Shown: positions 8,661 to 17,739, numbered from the stretch's first letter. The stretch is 64,000 nucleotides of DNA from Bacillus sp. SORGH_AS_0510 (GCF_030818775.1 NZ_JAUTAU010000001.1:2670001-2734000); one strand, 5' to 3'. Numbers and translations: made by a program. The notes: generated from the letters alone by a model not told the origin.

Positions 8661-8688
8661 GAAAAGTACTCCTCTCATCCAAACAAAA

Positions 8689-10728
8689 TTATTTAATTTT
8701 TCTTAAAGCTGCATTCACATCTTCTACTTCAAGGTACATAGATTTTTCCATAAGAGTCTCTTCGTGCTCAAAACCCATTAACCGTGATGCTTGTGCTTGG
8801 ATCATTTCATCCACCAAGTTTGTCGCAAAACGACCGTTGCCGCTAGTATTTTCTGTTTCAATGGTTTCAATTAATTCCCTTTTCGCCTCTTCTGTTAAGT
8901 GATACTGATAATTTTCAGCATAGGTTCCCATAATTTCAAGCAATTCTTCTGAAGAATAATCTGGAAAAAGAAAATATTTTTTAAACCTCGATCGAAGACC
9001 AGGGTTACTCTCTAAAAGTTGGTCCATTTCATTTGGATACCCGGCTAGGACTACCACAAGGTTTTCATTTTGTTTCGTCATTTCATCAACTAGGGTGTCA
9101 ATTACCTCTTTCCCGAAATCACTGTTTGAATGACCAAGAAGGGAATAGGCTTCATCAATGAATAATACACCACCAAGTGCTTCCTTAATTTTTTTCTTTG
9201 TTTTTCCTGCAGTTTGGCCCACAAATCCTGCCACGAAATCTGCTCTACTGGCAACAATAAGGTGCCCCCGTTTCAAGATACCGCATTCTTTAAGAAACTC
9301 TGCATAAATCTTAGCCACGGTTGTTTTACCAGTACCAGGGTTTCCAGTAAATACAGCATGAAGCTGGATAGGAACGGTGGGGAGCCCTTTTTTTCTTCTA
9401 AATTGTTGCATTTTTACAAATGAAATTAAGGACTTCATCTCTTCTTTTAACGATGGAAGACCAATTAATCGATCCAATTTTTCTTGCGGTGGTTCAGGAT
9501 TGCTCTCTTTTTCCAAACGAAAATCTTCTTTATTCAGGAGCATATAATCGAGTAGATCCTCCTCTACGGCTTTCTTGTAGGCTCCTTTTTTAAAGATAGC
9601 ATCTAAAACTATATTTCGTACGGTTCGTGCATTTCCAAACGTTTCATCTACACGCTCGTGTTCGAGTCGTAGTTCTATTTCACTTTTTGATTCCTCTGTA
9701 AGTAAATAGTCGTTATCTAAAGCCACTTTTTCGGCAATTTGAATGAGTTCATTGTTGGTATAATTAGGTAAATGAATAAAATTTGATTGCGGAAAACGAC
9801 TGCGGAGGCCTGGATTTGCTTCTAAAAATGTACGCATTTCTTCTGGATATCCCGCTAAAATCACTGCGAATTTTCCACCATATTCACTTCCTGTCATTAA
9901 GGAAACGAGTGTATCGATAGCGGATTGGCCATAATCATTGCCTGTTTGACCTTCGCGTTTTAAACTATAGGCTTCATCTATAAATAATACTCCGCCAATA
10001 GAACGCTCCACGACGGCTCGAACATTTTCCTCTGTTTGTCCAACAAATCCTCCCACTAACTGTGAGCGGTCAGTTTCGACGACTTCTTCACGTGGTAGAA
10101 CCCCTAATTCATAATAAATTTTTGCCAATAAACGAGCGAGTGTCGTTTTTCCAGTACCAGGATTTCCTGTTAATATCATATTTAGACTGAGTTCATCCTT
10201 AATTTGGAATCCAAGCTCTTTCCGTTGTTTTTGGTATTTTAAGAAACGATAAAAATCATTTACACGCTTCTTGACTAAATCCATACCAATCATGTTATTT
10301 AACTGTTCGAGTGCGTTTTCTGTTTTAGTTGCAGAAGAAGATTCTTCTTCATCAAATTGCTGTGCCCAAGTTTGTTTGATTTCATCTAAATTAGACATGT
10401 GCAATTTTAAGTCTTCGTAAAAAGTGGACGTATGGAAGACACCAGTTATGGATTGATCGTATTCCTTCGCTGCCTTTAACAAACTACCGGTTTCCTCAAT
10501 AGCAGTTGAAAGTAATTCAAACAGCTTCTGATATTTAAGGAAATGCTGTCGATTTACCATAGTGGAGGTTAAATCCACTTTAGCCTGCAAACCTTGTAAT
10601 TGTTCATCGGCAACTTTAAGAAAGCTTTCACAAATATCTATGTACTGCTCTGCTGTTTTCTTTTTAGCTGTACGATTATCAGTTTCTCGAATAGGGGGAA
10701 AAGAAAGAGATGACAACAGGTCTTTCAT
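8689..10728 (-). CDS. SpoVK-like double AAA+ ATPase
   Basis: The 679-residue protein has two CbxX/CfxQ (SpoVK)-type AAA+ modules. Walker A GNPGTGKT occurs at about 188-195 and 462-469. Walker B GGVLFIDEAYSL occurs at about 245 and in the second module. Both modules carry a pore-type GFVGQT and an arginine-finger-type PGLRSRF. Such ATPases remodel protein complexes; SpoVK acts in spore maturation. The start at 10728 has no convincing ribosome site. In the same frame, coding-like sequence (LGALSRLGRDKGDSLAAVW, TLDPENQKANEF) continues upstream to about 10975, so the true N-terminus is probably near 11017 across a one-base frameshift. Confidence 0.85.
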   Translation of the reverse strand: MKDLLSSLSFPPIRETDNRTAKKKTAEQYIDICESFLKVADEQLQGLQAKVDLTSTMVNRQHFLKYQKLFELLSTAIEETGSLLKAAKEYDQSITGVFHTSTFYEDLKLHMSNLDEIKQTWAQQFDEEESSSATKTENALEQLNNMIGMDLVKKRVNDFYRFLKYQKQRKELGFQIKDELSLNMILTGNPGTGKTTLARLLAKIYYELGVLPREEVVETDRSQLVGGFVGQTEENVRAVVERSIGGVLFIDEAYSLKREGQTGNDYGQSAIDTLVSLMTGSEYGGKFAVILAGYPEEMRTFLEANPGLRSRFPQSNFIHLPNYTNNELIQIAEKVALDNDYLLTEESKSEIELRLEHERVDETFGNARTVRNIVLDAIFKKGAYKKAVEEDLLDYMLLNKEDFRLEKESNPEPPQEKLDRLIGLPSLKEEMKSLISFVKMQQFRRKKGLPTVPIQLHAVFTGNPGTGKTTVAKIYAEFLKECGILKRGHLIVASRADFVAGFVGQTAGKTKKKIKEALGGVLFIDEAYSLLGHSNSDFGKEVIDTLVDEMTKQNENLVVVLAGYPNEMDQLLESNPGLRSRFKKYFLFPDYSSEELLEIMGTYAENYQYHLTEEAKRELIETIETENTSGNGRFATNLVDEMIQAQASRLMGFEHEETLMEKSMYLEVEDVNAALRKIK

Positions 10729-11096
10729 CTTTTTCCAATCAGATTGGATGCTAAATTCATTTGCTTTTTGGTTTTCAGGGTCGAGTGTCAGGGCTTTAGC
10801 AAACCAAACAGCTGCTAAGCTATCCCCTTTATCGCGTCCAAGCCTTGAAAGTGCCCCAAGTGTTAATAGTTTCGATAAAGATTTCGGATCCGTTTCCTTG
10901 CTGATGGCACTAATTAATAGACCTTCATTTGAAAGAACACCCGATTCGTTTAGTTCTTTTTCCCACTGTATTATTTGTACATTTTATTTCTATTTGTTGA
11001 TTGGCACGTTGTATCAAGATCATCACTTCTTTATAAAAATTTCCCCTCTATCTTACCACAATAAGACTAAGCAAAAGAAATATACTGTTTAAAAAT

Positions 11097-11127
11097 AAGA
11101 ACCTGTCCAATTGGAACAGGCTCTTTT
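11097..11127 (-). terminator. Terminator of tlp
   Basis: The stem AGCCTGTTCC/GGACAGGTTC (reverse-strand reading, loop AATT) follows the tlp stop and leads into TTATTTTT. Confidence 0.8.
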
Positions 11128-11135
11128 TAGTAAAA

Positions 11136-11366
11136 TTAGCTTTGTTGGTTATTTGCTTCATCCTTAATTTCGGAACGGAACGAGTCGATACTTTCACGTC
11201 TACGTTGGTTTTTTGCTTCAATTTGTTGACGCTGCTGCTCGCTATCTGCACATGCAAGCGACTCTTCAGCGGCTTCCATATTTTCAATTGTATTATGAAT
11301 CATGGATTGAAGTTTCTCCACATTATCGCTACGGTCATCTGGATTAGGCTTATTATTATAGGCCAC
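11136..11366 (-). CDS. tlp: Small acid-soluble spore protein Tlp
   Basis: The 76-residue protein [22 protein letters not shown]... is the thioredoxin-like small spore protein Tlp, made in the forespore and packed in the spore core. Recognisable blocks are [13 protein letters not shown] and a Glu/Gln-rich helix. GTG 11366 follows an AAGGAGGAATT site. sspN lies just upstream, but a terminator separates them in this window's transcription order. Confidence 0.93.
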   Translation of the reverse strand: MAYNNKPNPDDRSDNVEKLQSMIHNTIENMEAAEESLACADSEQQRQQIEAKNQRRRESIDSFRSEIKDEANNQQS

Positions 11367-11460
11367 GTCTAATTCCTCCTTGAAGTGTATTTACTACAGA
11401 TATAGTTTGTATCGGAAGACAGAAAATATCACAGAGAAAATAATGAAATTTTAAAGAGAA

Positions 11461-11489
11461 AAAAGGCCCGCTTAAGAAGTGGGCCTTTT
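11461..11489 (-). terminator. Terminator of sspN
   Basis: The stem AAAAGGCCC/GGGCCTTTT lies 14 nt beyond the sspN stop. Confidence 0.8.
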
Positions 11490-11502
11490 CAATATATAAA
11501 CA

Positions 11503-11649
11503 TTATTCACCTTTAGTTTGAATTACCTGTGCATGTTTACCTGATGTATCATTCATCTTTTTACCTTTATTTCCACTAAAACCACGTGGTTGCGTTCCTA
11601 CATGGTCTGGTTGAAAACGTTTCGTTTGATAACCTTTACCCATAGTCAT
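11503..11649 (-). CDS. sspN: Small acid-soluble spore protein SspN
   Basis: This 48-residue reading frame starts MTMGKGYQTKRFQP and ends TSGKHAQVIQTKGE. It matches SspN in length and in the terminal QTKGE. An AAGGAGGG site precedes ATG 11649; ATG 11643 is an alternative start. SspN is a minor SASP of the spore core, classically paired with tlp, and the pairing is preserved here. Confidence 0.88.
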   Translation of the reverse strand: MTMGKGYQTKRFQPDHVGTQPRGFSGNKGKKMNDTSGKHAQVIQTKGE

Positions 11650-11711
11650 AATCCCTCCTTGGTTACATTTTGCCCATGAGGATTACAAACCATGATTGGA
11701 AAACATTGAGA

Positions 11712-11843
11712 TTACTCTGCTTTCCCGAGTCGTTTCTCTTCTAAGCGCTGTTCAATCTTTTCCATTGCAGCATGATCTTTCAAAAGCTGTGATTTATTTT
11801 CTAGTACAAGTTCTGCAAATGAGCGTTTTCTAGGTTTTCTCAT
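11712..11843 (-). CDS. FbpB-family small basic protein
   Basis: The 43-residue protein MRKPRKRSFAELVLENKSQLLKDHAAMEKIEQRLEEKR is typical of the FbpB family (Fur-regulated basic proteins that help the FsrA small RNA in iron-sparing control). A GAAGGTGAT site precedes the ATG. I see no clear Fur box upstream, so iron control is not shown here. The N-terminal RKPRKRSF and the amphipathic helix are the family hallmarks. Confidence 0.8.
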   Translation of the reverse strand: MRKPRKRSFAELVLENKSQLLKDHAAMEKIEQRLEEKRLGKAE

Positions 11844-11965
11844 TAGTATCACCTTCCTTATTTACTATTGTAACAGTTATTATGCCCGGAAACGGTTGTA
11901 ATTATTACAACTTTTTGAAAATTTATTAAAAATGAAAAAGTTAATTTAATGTTTAAAGCACATAA

Positions 11966-11997
11966 AAAAGACACTGGATATCAACCAATGTCTTTTG
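11966..11997 (-). terminator. Terminator of yneN
   Basis: The stem AAAAGACACTGG/CCAATGTCTTTT (one G-U pair) lies directly beyond the yneN stop. Confidence 0.78.
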
Positions 11998-11999
11998 TC

Positions 12000-12536
12000 T
12001 TATTTTAATTTTCGGGTAAAATCTTTCATTACATCAAGGGTCATAGATCCAGTAAATTTATTTTGAATTACCCCGTTTGTATCTATAAAATATGTGGTTG
12101 GTATGGATATTACTTGATAGGCCTCATTCACTTTGTCTTCAGCATCTAATAGGATAGGGAAAGTGATCTTGTTTTCATTAACAAATCCTTTGACATCCAA
12201 CTGTGGATCGATGTTAACAGCCAAAATAACGATATCATCTCCTGCCAGCTTTGAGAATTGTTCCATTTCTGGCATTTCTGCTTTACATGGCGGGCACCAG
12301 GTTGCCCAGAAATTAAGCATAACCTTTTTACCTTTTAAGTCAGAGAGTTTGACGTTTTCTCCTGTTAGTGTTTTCAATTGAAAATCGGGTGCTTTGCCTC
12401 CAATAGCAAGCCCTTCTTTATTTGCAGTAGCCTGACTTGACGTTTCGGGTGCCTCTGTCTTTTTATCCATTGCTTGTACAATCGCTACGGTTAGGAGTGT
12501 AATTAAAACAACGGCAGCAATTATTTTCTTTATCAT
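12000..12536 (-). CDS. yneN: Membrane-anchored thiol-disulfide oxidoreductase YneN (ResA/TlpA-like)
   Basis: The 178-residue protein has an N-terminal signal anchor (4-22) and a TlpA/ResA thioredoxin domain (about 45-175) with the active site FWATWCPPCKAEMPE and cis-Pro loop SIPTTYFID. It faces the outside of the membrane and probably reduces or exchanges disulfides of exported proteins. AAGGAGG precedes ATG 12536. Its location near citB and the ssp genes matches B. subtilis yneN. It is a separate locus from the cytochrome-maturation resABC operon. Confidence 0.9.
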   Translation of the reverse strand: MIKKIIAAVVLITLLTVAIVQAMDKKTEAPETSSQATANKEGLAIGGKAPDFQLKTLTGENVKLSDLKGKKVMLNFWATWCPPCKAEMPEMEQFSKLAGDDIVILAVNIDPQLDVKGFVNENKITFPILLDAEDKVNEAYQVISIPTTYFIDTNGVIQNKFTGSMTLDVMKDFTRKLK

Positions 12537-12660
12537 CCCCGATGCCTCCTTTTGTTCTTGATCTGCTACATCGATTTTACACTATAAACTCTGTTGAAAC
12601 AAAACATGGGTTTGCCGAAATTGTGACAAATTCATATAGGTCAATTCATAAAATGCCATT

Positions 12661-12688
12661 GGAAAAAGCAAGCGTAAACCGCTTGCTG
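12661..12688 (-). terminator. Terminator of the aldolase operon
   Basis: The perfect stem GCAAGCG/CGCTTGC (loop GTTTA on the transcript) begins just past the aldolase stop and is followed on the reverse strand by TTTTTCC. Confidence 0.85.
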
Positions 12689-12689
12689 A

Positions 12690-13484
12690 TTATTGATGTT
12701 TCTTTAATTCATCAAGGATGTTTTTTGTCACTTGGTCAACAATAAAATGAAGGTCCTGTTCGGATAAATTAGACCCTGTAGAAGAAATAATTTTCTTAGC
12801 ATGAACATTCTCTTCAGTATCTACTCCAAGAGGCGAATTTCCTTTTATACCCATACTCGCTTTCATTTCAATTAACGTTTGGACATGTCTTTTGGACAAC
12901 TCGCGATCTCCATCTAATTGCTTTGCAATCCAATTAATTTTTGCAGTAAATTCCATTGATTCCATAAGGTAATAGGCATGTTCGAGATTTCTACCCCAGG
13001 TTAATGCCCCGTGGTTTTCTAATAATACGCCTTGATGCTCATGTACATATTTTTTTACTGAATCAGGAACTTCCTCGGTTGAAGGTGTACCGTACTCTGC
13101 TACTGGTATTGTCCCGAGGTAAACTACAGCTTCCGGCATTATTGCCTGATTTAAAGGAATTCCTGCAATGGCAAAAGCAGTTGCATATGGTGGATGAACA
13201 TGAACAACAGCATGAATGTCCGGCCGCTCACGATACACTAGCAAGTGCATTTTCATTTCAGATGTGGGTCTGTAATCTCCCTCTAATACTTCCCCGTTGG
13301 CATTTACCTTTATAATCATTTCGGGTGTCAAAAAGCCTTTACTGACACCGGTAGGCGTGATGAGGAATTCATCTTCAGAAAGGCGAATCGAAATGTTTCC
13401 GTCGTTCGCAGCTACAAACCCTTTTTCATAAATTCTTTTACCGATATCACAAATTTGCTTTTTATATTTAATTTCAGAAATCAT
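12690..13484 (-). CDS. Class II aldolase/adducin family, probable 5-deoxyribulose (or methylthioribulose) 1-phosphate aldolase
   Basis: The 264-residue protein is a Zn-dependent class II aldolase. It has AANDGNISIRL, the His pair VVHVHPPYATAFA, the catalytic Glu in IMPEAVVYLG and a third His in LLENHGALTWG. It lies 24 nt downstream of an MtnA-type isomerase. Such pairs carry out the DHAP shunt: the isomerised sugar phosphate is cleaved to DHAP and a small aldehyde. Known versions handle 5'-deoxyadenosine (DrdA in Bacillus thuringiensis) or methylthioadenosine. There is no S-box riboswitch or mtnK/mtnW neighbour, which favours 5-deoxyribose disposal, but the substrate is inferred. Confidence 0.75.
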   Translation of the reverse strand: MISEIKYKKQICDIGKRIYEKGFVAANDGNISIRLSEDEFLITPTGVSKGFLTPEMIIKVNANGEVLEGDYRPTSEMKMHLLVYRERPDIHAVVHVHPPYATAFAIAGIPLNQAIMPEAVVYLGTIPVAEYGTPSTEEVPDSVKKYVHEHQGVLLENHGALTWGRNLEHAYYLMESMEFTAKINWIAKQLDGDRELSKRHVQTLIEMKASMGIKGNSPLGVDTEENVHAKKIISSTGSNLSEQDLHFIVDQVTKNILDELKKHQ

Positions 13485-13508
13485 ATAAATACCCGCTTTC
13501 CACTTTTA

Positions 13509-14555
13509 TCATTGAAAAAGTTTTGGAAGCTCTTCTTTGTAATTTCCTTTTAGTATACCCTTTTCAGTAATAATAGCAGTTACAAGTTCATGCGGCGTCA
13601 CATCAAAGGCCGGATTAAACACCTTTACACCTTCTGGAGCAGTTCTTTTTCCAAAACCATGCGTAATTTCAGAGGCATCACGTTCCTCAATAGGGATTTC
13701 CTCGCCTGTTTTTGTATCTAAATCAACGGTTGAGAGTGGCGCAGCGACGTAGAACGGGATATTGTGTGCTTTCGCCAATAATGCCACACCATAGGTACCA
13801 ATTTTATTCGCTACATCGCCATTTGCTGCTACTCGGTCACAGCCGACAATGACCGCTTGAACCCAGCCTTTTTGCATGACCATGGCCGCCATATTATCCG
13901 TAATTAAGGTAACATCAATCCCTGATTGCATTAACTCCCAAGCAGTTAGACGCGCACCCTGTAGCAATGGTCTTGTTTCATCTGCAAATACGTTTATATT
14001 CCAACCTTTTTCTTTTGCTAAATAAAGTGGAGCTAGAGCTGTTCCATATCTCGCTGTCGCAATTCCACCTGCGTTGCAATGTGTAAGAACGCCCATTCCA
14101 TCATGCAACAGTGTCAAAGCATGTTCTCCAATGGTACGACAAACTTCTTCGTCCTCATTCCGTATTGTATGTGCTTCCTCTTCAAGAGAAGCCTTAATTT
14201 GGGCAACTGGATGATCTTTTTCTTTTAGTGCCCGCTCATCCATCCGCTTTAACGCCCAAAATAAATTGACTGCGGTTGGACGGGAAGTAGCTAGATAATC
14301 TGCTTGTTTCTTAAAATAAGTATAAAAGTCCTCAAAAGAATTCTCAGGCGCATCTTTTGTTCCTACTACTAATCCGTAAGCAGCGGCTATTCCGATAGCG
14401 GGTGCACCACGAACCTTTAATTGCTTAATGGCATCCCATGCATCTTCAATTTTAGTGATCTCTAAAAATTCTGTTACACTTGGAATTTTAGTTTGATCTA
14501 ATATTTTTAATATCCCATTATCATAAGACACAGATTGTAAAAAAGTGTGCTCCAT
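13509..14555 (-). CDS. mtnA: S-methyl-5-thioribose-1-phosphate isomerase family protein (MtnA/DrdI-like)
   Basis: The 348-residue protein belongs to the eIF2B-related aldose-1-phosphate isomerases. It has [14 protein letters not shown], the catalytic Cys in [10 protein letters not shown] and the catalytic Asp in [20 protein letters not shown], at full family length. It converts methylthioribose- or 5-deoxyribose-1-phosphate to the ribulose form. A GAGGAG site lies before ATG 14555. With the adjoining aldolase it forms a two-gene operon. No kinase is adjacent, although an APH-type kinase of unknown substrate lies 3 kb away. Family assignment is firm; the choice between MtnA and DrdI is not. 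Confidence 0.85.
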   Translation of the reverse strand: MEHTFLQSVSYDNGILKILDQTKIPSVTEFLEITKIEDAWDAIKQLKVRGAPAIGIAAAYGLVVGTKDAPENSFEDFYTYFKKQADYLATSRPTAVNLFWALKRMDERALKEKDHPVAQIKASLEEEAHTIRNEDEEVCRTIGEHALTLLHDGMGVLTHCNAGGIATARYGTALAPLYLAKEKGWNINVFADETRPLLQGARLTAWELMQSGIDVTLITDNMAAMVMQKGWVQAVIVGCDRVAANGDVANKIGTYGVALLAKAHNIPFYVAAPLSTVDLDTKTGEEIPIEERDASEITHGFGKRTAPEGVKVFNPAFDVTPHELVTAIITEKGILKGNYKEELPKLFQ

Positions 14556-14736
14556 TTGCTACATCTCCTCATAGTTCACTCAGAAGTAATTATTTTTATA
14601 AGTGTGACTTCTACCATTGTAATTTTAACAATATTCATGACATATGCAATACTTTCATTTTTAAAAATTGGAATTCTTAATATTAACGGAATAATATGAA
14701 ATTTTAGTAAGATGTAAATGAGAGGAGAGGATTGGA

Positions 14737-15771
14737 TTGAAAATTTTAGTTTTAGGCGGAAGTCGGTTTTTAGGGCGGGCGTTTGTCGAAGAAGCGCTAT
14801 CTCAAAATCATGAAATAACGATATTTAATCGCGGGAATCAAAATGCCTGTCTAAAGGATGTTGAAATCCTTACTGGTGATCGTTTTGGCGATTTGAATGA
14901 ACTGGAAAATCGTTATTGGGATACGGTTTTGGATACTAGTGGTTTTATTCCATATACCATAAAAAATAGTACAGAGTTACTTAAAGATCGGGTGAACCAC
15001 TATACTTTTATTTCTAGTATATCTGTTTATCAAGACTGGGTCCCTGAAAATCTAGATGAAACCTATCCTGTATTAGACATATCGTTGGAAAAGGCAAATG
15101 AGCTATCAAAGGATGTGGACGGTCCAATATATGAATATTACGGACATTTTAAAGCATTAGGTGAGAAAATTGTAGAAGAGAATTTTCCTGGAAAGTACTT
15201 AAATGTCCGAGCTGGCCAATTAATTGGTCCGAATGACTATACAGATCGTATTCCATATTGGGTACATAGAGTGGCTATGGGTGGGAAAGTTTTAGTCCCT
15301 GGAAGTCCAAATCGTCGTATTCAACTGATTGACAACAAAGATATCTCACTGTGGATATTAAACATGATGACCTCTTGTTCAACGGGAACGTTTAATGCAA
15401 CAGGACCTAATTATCCTCTCACGATGGAACAATTCATAGATGCATGCATTAGGGTGACTGGTGCTGATGCTGAAATAGTTTGGGTGAATGAGGAATTCCT
15501 ACTTGATCATAAGGTTGCACCCTGGACAGAGATGCCTCTATGGGTGCCTGAAAATTCCCCGCTATCTCCTGAATTAGAAAAGCCATGGAAGGGTGCTTTT
15601 TCAATTAATATTGATAAAGCGGTGCAAAGTGGACTTACTTTCAGGAAAATGGACGAAAGTTTAACTGAAATATACGAGTGGGAAAAGACAAGAAGTTTGC
15701 GCGAAGATGAATGGAAATCGGGTATGCGAGCAGAAAGAGAGAAAGAGCTTCTCACATTATTGAAAAAATGA
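14737..15771 (+). CDS. NAD-dependent epimerase/dehydratase (extended SDR)
   Basis: The 344-residue protein starts with a Rossmann motif LVLGGSRFLGRAFVE. It has ISSISVYQD and a possible catalytic Tyr/Lys pair in YEYYGHFKALGEK, and a C-terminal substrate domain (LWVPENSP). It resembles reductases related to plant isoflavone reductase/CSP41-type SDRs; the substrate is unknown. TTG 14737 follows GAGGAGAGG at 6 nt. It is divergent from mtnA across about 180 bp, which may hold both promoters. Confidence 0.78.
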   Translation: MKILVLGGSRFLGRAFVEEALSQNHEITIFNRGNQNACLKDVEILTGDRFGDLNELENRYWDTVLDTSGFIPYTIKNSTELLKDRVNHYTFISSISVYQDWVPENLDETYPVLDISLEKANELSKDVDGPIYEYYGHFKALGEKIVEENFPGKYLNVRAGQLIGPNDYTDRIPYWVHRVAMGGKVLVPGSPNRRIQLIDNKDISLWILNMMTSCSTGTFNATGPNYPLTMEQFIDACIRVTGADAEIVWVNEEFLLDHKVAPWTEMPLWVPENSPLSPELEKPWKGAFSINIDKAVQSGLTFRKMDESLTEIYEWEKTRSLREDEWKSGMRAEREKELLTLLKK

Positions 15772-15817
15772 AGGTACTCAAATAAAAATGTAATCTTCGC
15801 AAATAAACTTTAAATAA

Positions 15818-15857
15818 ACCACAAAGAGAGCAAATAGTTTTGCTCTCTTTGTGGTTT
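15818..15857. terminator. Bidirectional terminator between the SDR and ABC-F genes
   Basis: A perfect 17-bp stem (ACCACAAAGAGAGCAAA against its complement, loop ATAG) is followed by TTTT on plus and by a U-rich tract on minus. It lies between convergent stops. Confidence 0.9.
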
Positions 15858-17572
15858 TAGCTGATTAAATTCCTTTTTTGCTGCAGAAGTTGCTTAAATT
15901 CTTGATCTAAAACAAGATATTTCGGGTCTTTTTGACCAATAGTGGATAATTCCCCCAAAATAGAAGCTATTCTATTTTCGATAATTAAGAGCTCTTCCTT
16001 CGAACTTTGTACATCTTTATTATCTTTATTCAAATATTCCTCAGGCTTCATTTCCACTCGTTTGATCTGCTGTTCCTCGAACACTAGCAATCGGTCACAC
16101 AGTTTATTTAGGAAATAATAATCATGTGATACCGTAATAATCGTACCTGCAAATTCAGTTAATGTCCGTTCAAGCTGTTCCCTACTTGGTAAGTCCAAAT
16201 GATTGGTTGGTTCATCTAGTATTAGCACATCGTATTCCTTCATTAACATCTCAACAAGTTTGACCCTGGTCCGTTCTCCTAAACTTAATGTGGCTATGGG
16301 CTTTGTAATCAAAGCTTCCGTCAACCCTAAATTGGCCAGCATAGTTCTAGCCTTAAGAATGCTTTCTCTATCTGTAAAACCGAGTGCCTCAATCACCGTT
16401 TTGTCAATTGGCAAGTCGTCTACATCCTGGCTCATATAGGCTACTTTTATAGTGTCACTCCTCCACAGTTCACCATCTGACACGTGTTCTTGATTTAAAA
16501 GCATCCTTAGTAAAGTTGACTTCCCACAGCCATTTTCACCTAATAGTCCAATGCGGTCCCCGTGATTAATGTAAAAATTAGTGGATTGAAAAAGAGTCCT
16601 ATCTGAATAAACTTTTGTTAGCTTTTTAGCTTCAATTATTCGCTTCCCTCTTTTCCCACTATTTTCAAATTGGAATTTAACGGCAGTTTCTTCCACGGGT
16701 TTATCAATCTTATTTTTCTCGAGTTCATTTTGCAGCCGTTTCATTTTTGATTTAACTTGTGTATCTCTTTTTTTTGCTTTAGCCCGGTGATACTCTTTAT
16801 ATCCGTAATCTCTGCTTTGTTTGGTCGAAGTTTGGTGAGCTTTATCAGACCAGGCTTTTAACTGGTCCATTTGCTTTTCAACTAGATCAATTTGGCGTTG
16901 CTGGACTTGATATTGGTGTTGGTGGTTCTCCCTGCGTTTTTGTTTTTCCTTACGGTAGCTGCTATAGTTCCCATTGTAAAAGTCAATCTTACTATTTTCT
17001 AATTCAAATATACGGTTAACTGTTCTGTCTAAAAAATGTCGATCATGGGAAATAATCAAAACAGGACCATGGAATTTTTCTAATTCTGACACCAGCCACT
17101 CAATCCCTTTAAAATCTAAATGGTTAGTTGGTTCATCTAGTATTAAGAAATCTGGTTTAGAGGACCAAATCATAGATAAGGCAAGTTTTAGCTTTTCCCC
17201 TCCGCTAAGGTGGGATAGGCGTGTTTCCTCCCAATCATAGACCTTCTTCAGACCTAGCTCTTTTGCATGCTGTAACAACTCAATATTCGAACTAGCGAAT
17301 AGCGACTGATGAAAATCATTTATTTCATAATCAATGGATTGGGAAAGGTAGCCAATTCGTAGATCTGTTCGCTTTTCGATGTGCCCGTTATCAGGTAGTA
17401 TTTTTCCGAAAAGAATATTTGCCAAGGTTGTTTTTCCGGTGCCGTTATAGCCTACAAGACCAATCCTTTCCCCGTTTTTAATTTCAAATTGGATCTGATC
17501 TAATACCTTTCGTAACTGAAAACTTTTATCTAAACCTGTAACTTTTAGTAGCGTTTTTTGATTTGTAAACAT
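15857..17572 (-). CDS. ABC-F family ribosomal protection protein (Vga/VmlR-like)
   Basis: The 571-residue protein has two ABC ATPase domains on one chain and no membrane segment. Walker A motifs are GYNGTGKTT and GENGCGKST. Signatures LSGGEKLKL and LSLGERTRV, and Walker B LILDEPTNHLD twice, are visible. The basic interdomain linker (about 190-280) carries the ribosome-contacting region, and there is a coiled C-terminal extension of about 50 residues. Antibiotic-resistance ABC-F proteins displace lincosamide, streptogramin or pleuromutilin drugs from the peptidyl-transferase centre. The leader with a small peptide and attenuator supports drug-inducible expression. Exact specificity cannot be read from sequence. 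Confidence 0.85.
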   Translation of the reverse strand: MFTNQKTLLKVTGLDKSFQLRKVLDQIQFEIKNGERIGLVGYNGTGKTTLANILFGKILPDNGHIEKRTDLRIGYLSQSIDYEINDFHQSLFASSNIELLQHAKELGLKKVYDWEETRLSHLSGGEKLKLALSMIWSSKPDFLILDEPTNHLDFKGIEWLVSELEKFHGPVLIISHDRHFLDRTVNRIFELENSKIDFYNGNYSSYRKEKQKRRENHQHQYQVQQRQIDLVEKQMDQLKAWSDKAHQTSTKQSRDYGYKEYHRAKAKKRDTQVKSKMKRLQNELEKNKIDKPVEETAVKFQFENSGKRGKRIIEAKKLTKVYSDRTLFQSTNFYINHGDRIGLLGENGCGKSTLLRMLLNQEHVSDGELWRSDTIKVAYMSQDVDDLPIDKTVIEALGFTDRESILKARTMLANLGLTEALITKPIATLSLGERTRVKLVEMLMKEYDVLILDEPTNHLDLPSREQLERTLTEFAGTIITVSHDYYFLNKLCDRLLVFEEQQIKRVEMKPEEYLNKDNKDVQSSKEELLIIENRIASILGELSTIGQKDPKYLVLDQEFKQLLQQKRNLIS

Positions 17573-17605
17573 AAAAAAACTCCCTTCAATGAACCTGAAA
17601 GAGAG
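17573..17605 (-). terminator. Attenuator terminator immediately before the ABC-F start
   Basis: On the transcript, CTCTCTTT pairs with GAAGGGAG (loop of 10 nt) and is followed by seven U directly before the AUG. The 3' arm contains the ribosome site, so the hairpin would block both transcription and translation. The loop and 5' arm include TTCAGGTTC, which is fully complementary to the leader-peptide coding region at 17726-17734. Confidence 0.75.
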
Positions 17606-17691
17606 ATTTATGTCAAGTAATGGTCATGAGTTCCCGTATAAACGAGACAACAAATAAACCTGTCAAAGGTTTAAGAGTTACACATGTACGT

Positions 17692-17739
17692 TCAGGACAT
17701 AAAAAAGGACAGACTAATCCTATTCTTCAGGTTCAACAT
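17692..17739 (-). CDS. Putative leader peptide of the ABC-F gene (15 residues)
   Basis: ATG 17739 to TGA 17692 encodes MLNLKNRISLSFFMS upstream of the ABC-F gene. Codons 2-5 contain GAACCTGAA, the antisense of the attenuator arm. The upstream ribosome site is weak. Its position and overlap with the alternative pairing fit a ribosome-stalling leader as known for vmlR, msr and vga genes. Translation is inferred. Confidence 0.5.
   Translation of the reverse strand: MLNLKNRISLSFFMS

Noticed and set aside
10562..11092. Plus-strand 176-residue frame opposite the SpoVK-like gene
   Set aside because: It is antisense to the ATPase and its upstream coding-like extension, with no ribosome site and no recognisable domain.
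14556..14736. S-box (SAM) riboswitch upstream of mtnA
   Set aside because: I looked for the conserved S-box stems and terminator and found none.
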